Shown here piece after piece: positions 6,543-9,256 of a stretch of DNA of 9,256 nucleotides; within the stretch, counting starts at the first letter, position 1; every line of letters begins with the position of its first letter. The notes beneath the pieces were generated by a model. The model worked only from the letters and a program-made list of their open reading frames with translations, had not been told where the DNA came from and searched no databases. The position numbers and the translations under genes were made by a program. Source of the DNA: Mailhella sp. (lineage in GTDB: Bacteria; Desulfobacterota; Desulfovibrionia; Desulfovibrionales; Desulfovibrionaceae); NCBI GenBank assembly GCA_024404335.1, contig JAKSQA010000027.1, positions 1 through 9,256 of the forward strand. Reading direction: 5' to 3'.

Positions 6543-6547
6543 CTCCT
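6543..6547 (-). promoter_or_regulatory. Shine-Dalgarno AGGAG that fixes the TTG start of rpsD
   Basis: AGGAG on the minus strand, eight bases before the TTG at 6534-6532, in the 26-base rpsK-rpsD gap. It supports use of the rare TTG start. Confidence 0.8.
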
Positions 6548-6560
6548 TGCCTTCAATGCG

Positions 6561-6950
6561 TTAGACGCGGCGCCGCTTGGGAGGACGGCATCCGTTGTGG
6601 GGGATGGGCGTGACATCACGGATGAAAGCGACCTTGAAGCCTGCGGTGTTGATGGCACGCAGAGCGGATTCACGGCCGGCGCCCGGGCCCTTTACATACA
6701 CACCGACGGTGCGCATGCCGTTATCCATGGCACGGCGGGCGGCATCTTCGGCGGCGACCTGTGCGGCGAAGGGAGTGGACTTGCGGGATCCCTTGAAGCC
6801 GCTCTTGCCGGCGGAAGACCAGCTGACGGTATTTCCGCGGGTGTCGGTAAAGGTGATGATGGTATTATTGAACGTTGCCGCGATGTGGGCGACGCCCAGC
6901 GGAATGTTCTTCTTTTCCTTCTTTTTGACTGCGCGTTTGGCTCTAGCCAT
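6561..6950 (-). CDS. rpsK: 30S ribosomal protein S11
   Basis: 129 residues, normal for S11. The N-terminus is lysine-rich ([14 protein letters not shown]), followed by the conserved [17 protein letters not shown] core, [20 protein letters not shown], and the invariant C-terminal signature [17 protein letters not shown]11 sits on the 30S platform and helps shape the mRNA exit and E-site region. An AAGGAAG lies before the ATG at 6950. It follows rpsM after an unusually long 66-base gap containing two overlapping hairpins, and precedes rpsD by 26 bases. Confidence 0.98.
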   Translation of the reverse strand: MARAKRAVKKKEKKNIPLGVAHIAATFNNTIITFTDTRGNTVSWSSAGKSGFKGSRKSTPFAAQVAAEDAARRAMDNGMRTVGVYVKGPGAGRESALRAINTAGFKVAFIRDVTPIPHNGCRPPKRRRV

Positions 6951-6983
6951 TTTGCACTTCCTTGGAGCTACATTGTCTCAGAT

Positions 6984-7013
6984 CAGCCGAAGCGCGGCTG
7001 TATCAGATACAGC
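6984..7013 (-). promoter_or_regulatory. Two overlapping, mutually exclusive hairpins between rpsM and rpsK
   Basis: On the minus strand a near-palindrome at 7013-6997 (GCTGTATC, one base, GATACAGC) starts four bases after the rpsM stop. A second hairpin at 7000-6984 (CAGCCG, five-base loop, CGGCTG) shares the bases CAGC with it, so in RNA only one can form fully at a time. No T-run follows, so it is not a simple terminator. Position and geometry suggest a regulatory or processing element within the operon; the function is inference. Confidence 0.5.
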
Positions 7014-7016
7014 GTC

Positions 7017-7385
7017 CTACTTCTTTTTACCGACGTTGCCGCGACGAGGACCCTTGCGGGTGCGGGCGTTGGTCTTGGTACGCTGACCATTGACCGGCAG
7101 GCCGCGGCGATGCCGCAGACCACGATAGCAGCCAATATCCATCAGTCGTTTGATATTCGAAGCCACTTCGCGGCGAAGATCACCTTCGACCTTGTGGTTC
7201 GTTTCGATTTCCTTACGGACTTCGTTCACTTCATCGGCGCTCAGATCGTCGATGCCGCGCTGCCAGTCGATACCGGTAGCCGCAAGGATCTGAAGGGCAG
7301 TAGCCCTGCCGATGCCATAAATATAGGTAAGTGCGATATCCGCTCTTTTACCACGGGGCAGTTCAATGCCTGCAATTCTGGCCAC
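7017..7385 (-). CDS. rpsM: 30S ribosomal protein S13
   Basis: 122 residues starting [20 protein letters not shown], with [14 protein letters not shown] (helix-two-turn-helix region) and the basic C-terminal tail [20 protein letters not shown] / NARTRKG ending in KKK. S13 sits in the 30S head and contacts the P-site tRNA and the 50S subunit. The start codon is GTG (7385-7383) with AGGAG seven bases upstream; this start is fixed by the conserved MARIAG sequence. It lies 18 bases after rpmJ. In E. coli rpsM is the first gene of the alpha operon; here rpmJ precedes it. Confidence 0.98.
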   Translation of the reverse strand: MARIAGIELPRGKRADIALTYIYGIGRATALQILAATGIDWQRGIDDLSADEVNEVRKEIETNHKVEGDLRREVASNIKRLMDIGCYRGLRHRRGLPVNGQRTKTNARTRKGPRRGNVGKKK

Positions 7386-7403
7386 GTTAAGACTCCTGCA
7401 AGG

Positions 7404-7517
7404 TTAGCCCTGGCGCTGCTTGTGCCGGGGGTTTTCGCAGATCACTCTCAAAACACCCTTGCGCCGGATAACCTTGCACTTAGGGCAGATTTTTTTGACG
7501 GAAGGCCTGACTTTCAT
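7404..7517 (-). CDS. rpmJ: 50S ribosomal protein L36, zinc-binding form
   Basis: A 37-codon gene read directly from the minus strand: [20 protein letters not shown], then [17 protein letters not shown] and TAA. This is canonical L36 at its usual length of 37-38 residues. C11, C14, C27 and H32 form the zinc-ribbon site, so it is the C+ form. L36 is a small 50S protein bound to 23S rRNA. GGAG lies six bases before the ATG. It is the first gene after the 114-base gap that follows map and probably the first cistron of the alpha operon. Confidence 0.97.
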
Positions 7518-7553
7518 CGCTCACTCCGTTAGTTGCGTGTAGATAGACGTTTC

Positions 7554-7568
7554 TGCGGTCGAGCCGCA
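7554..7568 (-). promoter_or_regulatory. Small hairpin in the alpha operon leader
   Basis: The minus strand reads TGCGG CTCGA CCGCA, a perfect 5-bp stem with a five-base loop, between the proposed promoter and rpmJ. Leader structures of this operon bind S4 in some bacteria, but I see no clear match to a known S4 pseudoknot, so any regulatory role is speculative. Confidence 0.35.
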
Positions 7569-7578
7569 CGAACCGTTT

Positions 7579-7607
7579 CTCTTATCTTGTTATCATCACC
7601 CTGTCAA
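7579..7607 (-). promoter_or_regulatory. Probable alpha operon promoter upstream of rpmJ
   Basis: On the minus strand a perfect -35 TTGACA (7607-7602) is followed by a poor -10: TAAGAG at 17-base spacing (7584-7579) or GATAAG at 15 (7586-7581). The -35 overlaps a short inverted repeat CTGTC-3-GACAG (7601-7613). The site lies in the 114-base map-rpmJ gap, the longest in the ribosomal gene cluster, and would give a leader of about 55 bases. Read-through from secY-map remains possible since no terminator is visible. Confidence 0.5.
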
Positions 7608-7631
7608 GGACAGTGCTTCACAACGTGAAAA

Positions 7632-8432
7632 TCACTTCCGGTAGTTATCAGAGGCACTGAGTATTTCAGCGCCGTCGGATCTGATCACTACTGTATGCTC
7701 CCAGTGCGCGGTGAGGCTGTTATCCCTGCTGCGCACCGTCCAGCCGTCGGAGTCGATTTTCACCTCATGGGTGCCGATTGCCAACATGGGTTCGATTGCC
7801 AGTACCATTCCAGGTTTCAAAGGAATGCCGCCGGGTATCCCGTTCACGATGCCGCCGCGTGGCACGAAGTTGGGAACCTCGGGTTTCTCGTGAAGGCTGG
7901 CTCCTACGCCGTGCCCTACGAAATCACGGATGACATGAACCCCTTCCGATTCGGCGTAACGCTGCACCGCCGCCGAAATCGCATACAGATTGTTTCCGGG
8001 ATGAGCTTCTGCAATACCAAGCTCGAGGCAGCGCTTCGTCACATCAGACAGGTGGCGCGCCTCTTCCGACACCTCGCCGCAGAACGCGGTCCGGGCGGAA
8101 TCACCGTTGAATCCGCAGTATTCCACACCCATATCGAAGCTGACCATGTCACCTTCCTTGAGGACGACGTCCTTAGAGGGGAAACCGTGGATAATAGTAT
8201 CGTTGACTGAACAGCACAGTGCGAAAGGAAAGCCGTACAAACCGAGGAAATTGGGGCGGACGCCCATGTCACGGCACATCTTTCGGGCCAGTTCGTCAAA
8301 AAATATGGTGGGAACGCCAGGGCGCACGTTGGCCACCAGTTCGTCAAGAATCGTCGAAGTCATGCCGTTGGCAATCTTCATGAGCTCTATTTCATGCTCG
8401 TTCTTGATAAAAACGCCCCGAAACTTTTTCAT
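7632..8432 (-). CDS. map: Type I methionine aminopeptidase
   Basis: 266 residues of the pita-bread metallopeptidase fold. The enzyme removes the initiator methionine from new proteins when the second residue is small. The two-metal ligands are all present: D100, D111, H174, E214 and E245, plus the substrate-binding histidines H82 and H181. Compared with E. coli Map the spacing is identical up to H181, but the stretch from H181 to E214 is seven residues longer, a glycine/proline-rich insert around GGIVNGIPGGIP. There is no N-terminal zinc-finger extension. The ATG at 8432 lies three bases after the secY stop, so it is co-transcribed with secY, the usual arrangement in many bacteria. Confidence 0.97.
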   Translation of the reverse strand: MKKFRGVFIKNEHEIELMKIANGMTSTILDELVANVRPGVPTIFFDELARKMCRDMGVRPNFLGLYGFPFALCCSVNDTIIHGFPSKDVVLKEGDMVSFDMGVEYCGFNGDSARTAFCGEVSEEARHLSDVTKRCLELGIAEAHPGNNLYAISAAVQRYAESEGVHVIRDFVGHGVGASLHEKPEVPNFVPRGGIVNGIPGGIPLKPGMVLAIEPMLAIGTHEVKIDSDGWTVRSRDNSLTAHWEHTVVIRSDGAEILSASDNYRK

Positions 8433-8435
8433 GTC

Positions 8436-9256
8436 CTATCTTCCCTTGGCCTTGCTCATGAGGTCGCCATACTGCTGGGAGATCAGATGGGATTCCACCT
8501 GGCTCATGAAGTCGATCGCAACGCCCACGAGGATCAGCAGGCTGGTGCCGCCGAAATAGAAGGGGACGTTGAACTGAGCGATGAGCAGCATGGGGAGCAC
8601 CGATATTATGGAAATGTAGATGCCGCCCCAGAAGGTGAGACGCGTGAGCACGCTGTCGATGTAGATGCGGGTCTTGTCACCGGGGCGGATGCCCGGAACG
8701 AAGCCGCCGGCCTTCTTGAGGTTCTCCGCTATGTCCTTGGGATCGAAGATGATCGCCGTATAGAAGAAGCAGAAGCAGAAGATGCGGGCCACGAATATTA
8801 TGTTATAGACAATGGAGGTCGGCTGGAACCAGGAAACCACATGCTGCAGCCAGGCCGCCGTGGAGAAGCCGGCCACCGTCGCGGGGAAGAGCAGAAGGCT
8901 CTGCGCGAAGATGGGGGGAATAACGCCAGCGGTATTGATCCTGAGAGGCAGATGCGTGTTCTGCCCGCCGTAGATGCGGCCGCCGATCTGACGCTTCGCA
9001 TACGAGATGGGTATCCTTCGCTGAGCACGCTCAACGAACACGATGCCCACGGTTACGGCCAGCATCATGATGACGATGAAGATGGCGAACAGCACATTCA
9101 TGTCACCGGCCTTGATCAGCTGCCAGGAACGCAGAAGCGCACTGGGGATGCCTACAACGATACCGGAGAAAATGATGAGGGAAATGCCGTTGCCTATTCC
9201 CTTTGCGGTGATCTGCTCACCGAGCCACATGATGAGGATGGTGCCCGCGGTCAGGG
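8436..9256 (-). CDS. secY: Preprotein translocase subunit SecY, C-terminal part
   Basis: The gene enters from the window edge: 273 codons are visible of an expected total of about 435-445. The frame continues upstream of the ATG at 9230 as LTAGTILIMWLGEQITAKGI followed by GNGISLIIF, a highly conserved internal SecY segment, so that ATG is not the start. Several hydrophobic membrane segments follow (for example VLFAIFIVIMMLAVTVGIVF and IIFVARIFCFCFFYTAIIF), with the cytoplasmic loop RRIPISYAKRQIGGR and the late conserved KKAGGFVPGIRPGDKT. The C-terminus ends MSQVESHLISQQYGDLMSKA-KGR. SecY is the channel of the Sec system in the inner membrane, working with SecE, SecG, SecA and ribosomes. It lies directly upstream of map. 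Confidence 0.97.
   Translation of the reverse strand, partial: LTAGTILIMWLGEQITAKGIGNGISLIIFSGIVVGIPSALLRSWQLIKAGDMNVLFAIFIVIMMLAVTVGIVFVERAQRRIPISYAKRQIGGRIYGGQNTHLPLRINTAGVIPPIFAQSLLLFPATVAGFSTAAWLQHVVSWFQPTSIVYNIIFVARIFCFCFFYTAIIFDPKDIAENLKKAGGFVPGIRPGDKTRIYIDSVLTRLTFWGGIYISIISVLPMLLIAQFNVPFYFGGTSLLILVGVAIDFMSQVESHLISQQYGDLMSKAKGR

Noticed and set aside
6597..7532. A 311-codon plus-strand open frame opposite rpsK, rpsM and rpmJ
   Set aside because: It spans three conserved ribosomal genes in antisense and has no recognisable domain or ribosome binding context of its own.
7601..7613. The CTGTC/GACAG dyad after map as an intrinsic terminator
   Set aside because: The stem has only five pairs and no T-run follows on the minus strand (GGTGATG follows).

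Overview
The window looks like chromosomal core DNA of a Gram-negative, GC-rich bacterium. The ribosomal and secretion protein sequences, the gene order and the zinc-binding forms of S4 and L36 best fit the Desulfovibrionales (a Desulfovibrio/Bilophila/Mailhella-type organism). This placement rests on recognising the proteins, not on a database search. All protein genes lie on the minus strand; only two tRNA genes lie on the plus strand. Read in the direction of transcription, the window runs from 9256 down to 1.

9256-7632: the 3' part of secY (protein-export channel), then map (methionine aminopeptidase) after 3 bases. These are the tail of an spc-type ribosomal operon. 7631-7518: a 114-base gap with a consensus -35 hexamer, a weaker -10 and a small leader hairpin, probably the start of the alpha operon. 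7517-4470: rpmJ (L36, only 37 codons), rpsM (S13), rpsK (S11), rpsD (S4), rpoA (RNA polymerase alpha) and rplQ (L17). Spacing is tight except for 66 bases between rpsM and rpsK, which hold two overlapping, mutually exclusive hairpins. A strong intrinsic terminator (4418-4452) closes the operon.

4372-2684: a secreted protein of the glucoamylase-like (PF10091, GH144-type) family, probably a periplasmic or exported beta-glucan hydrolase. It is the one clearly accessory gene here. It ends at a convergent hairpin terminator (2624-2664).

2599-2237: two identical tRNA-Arg(ACG) genes on the plus strand. Each sits in a perfect 161-bp direct repeat that carries its own promoter, tRNA and terminator, with 41 bp between the copies. 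This is a recent tandem duplication of a complete transcription unit. It is convergent with the glucanase gene and divergent from hflK.

2167-1: hflK and hflC (stop/start overlap TGATG), the membrane SPFH proteins that form a complex controlling the FtsH protease. They are followed after 20 bases by the first 43 codons of a flavin reductase-like protein that runs off the window.

Most of the window is conserved housekeeping. The points most worth following are the duplicated tRNA cassette, the competing hairpins inside the alpha operon, the TTG start of rpsD, and the glucanase gene placed between the alpha operon and the tRNA pair. I see no CRISPR array, insertion sequence, integrase or prophage gene.
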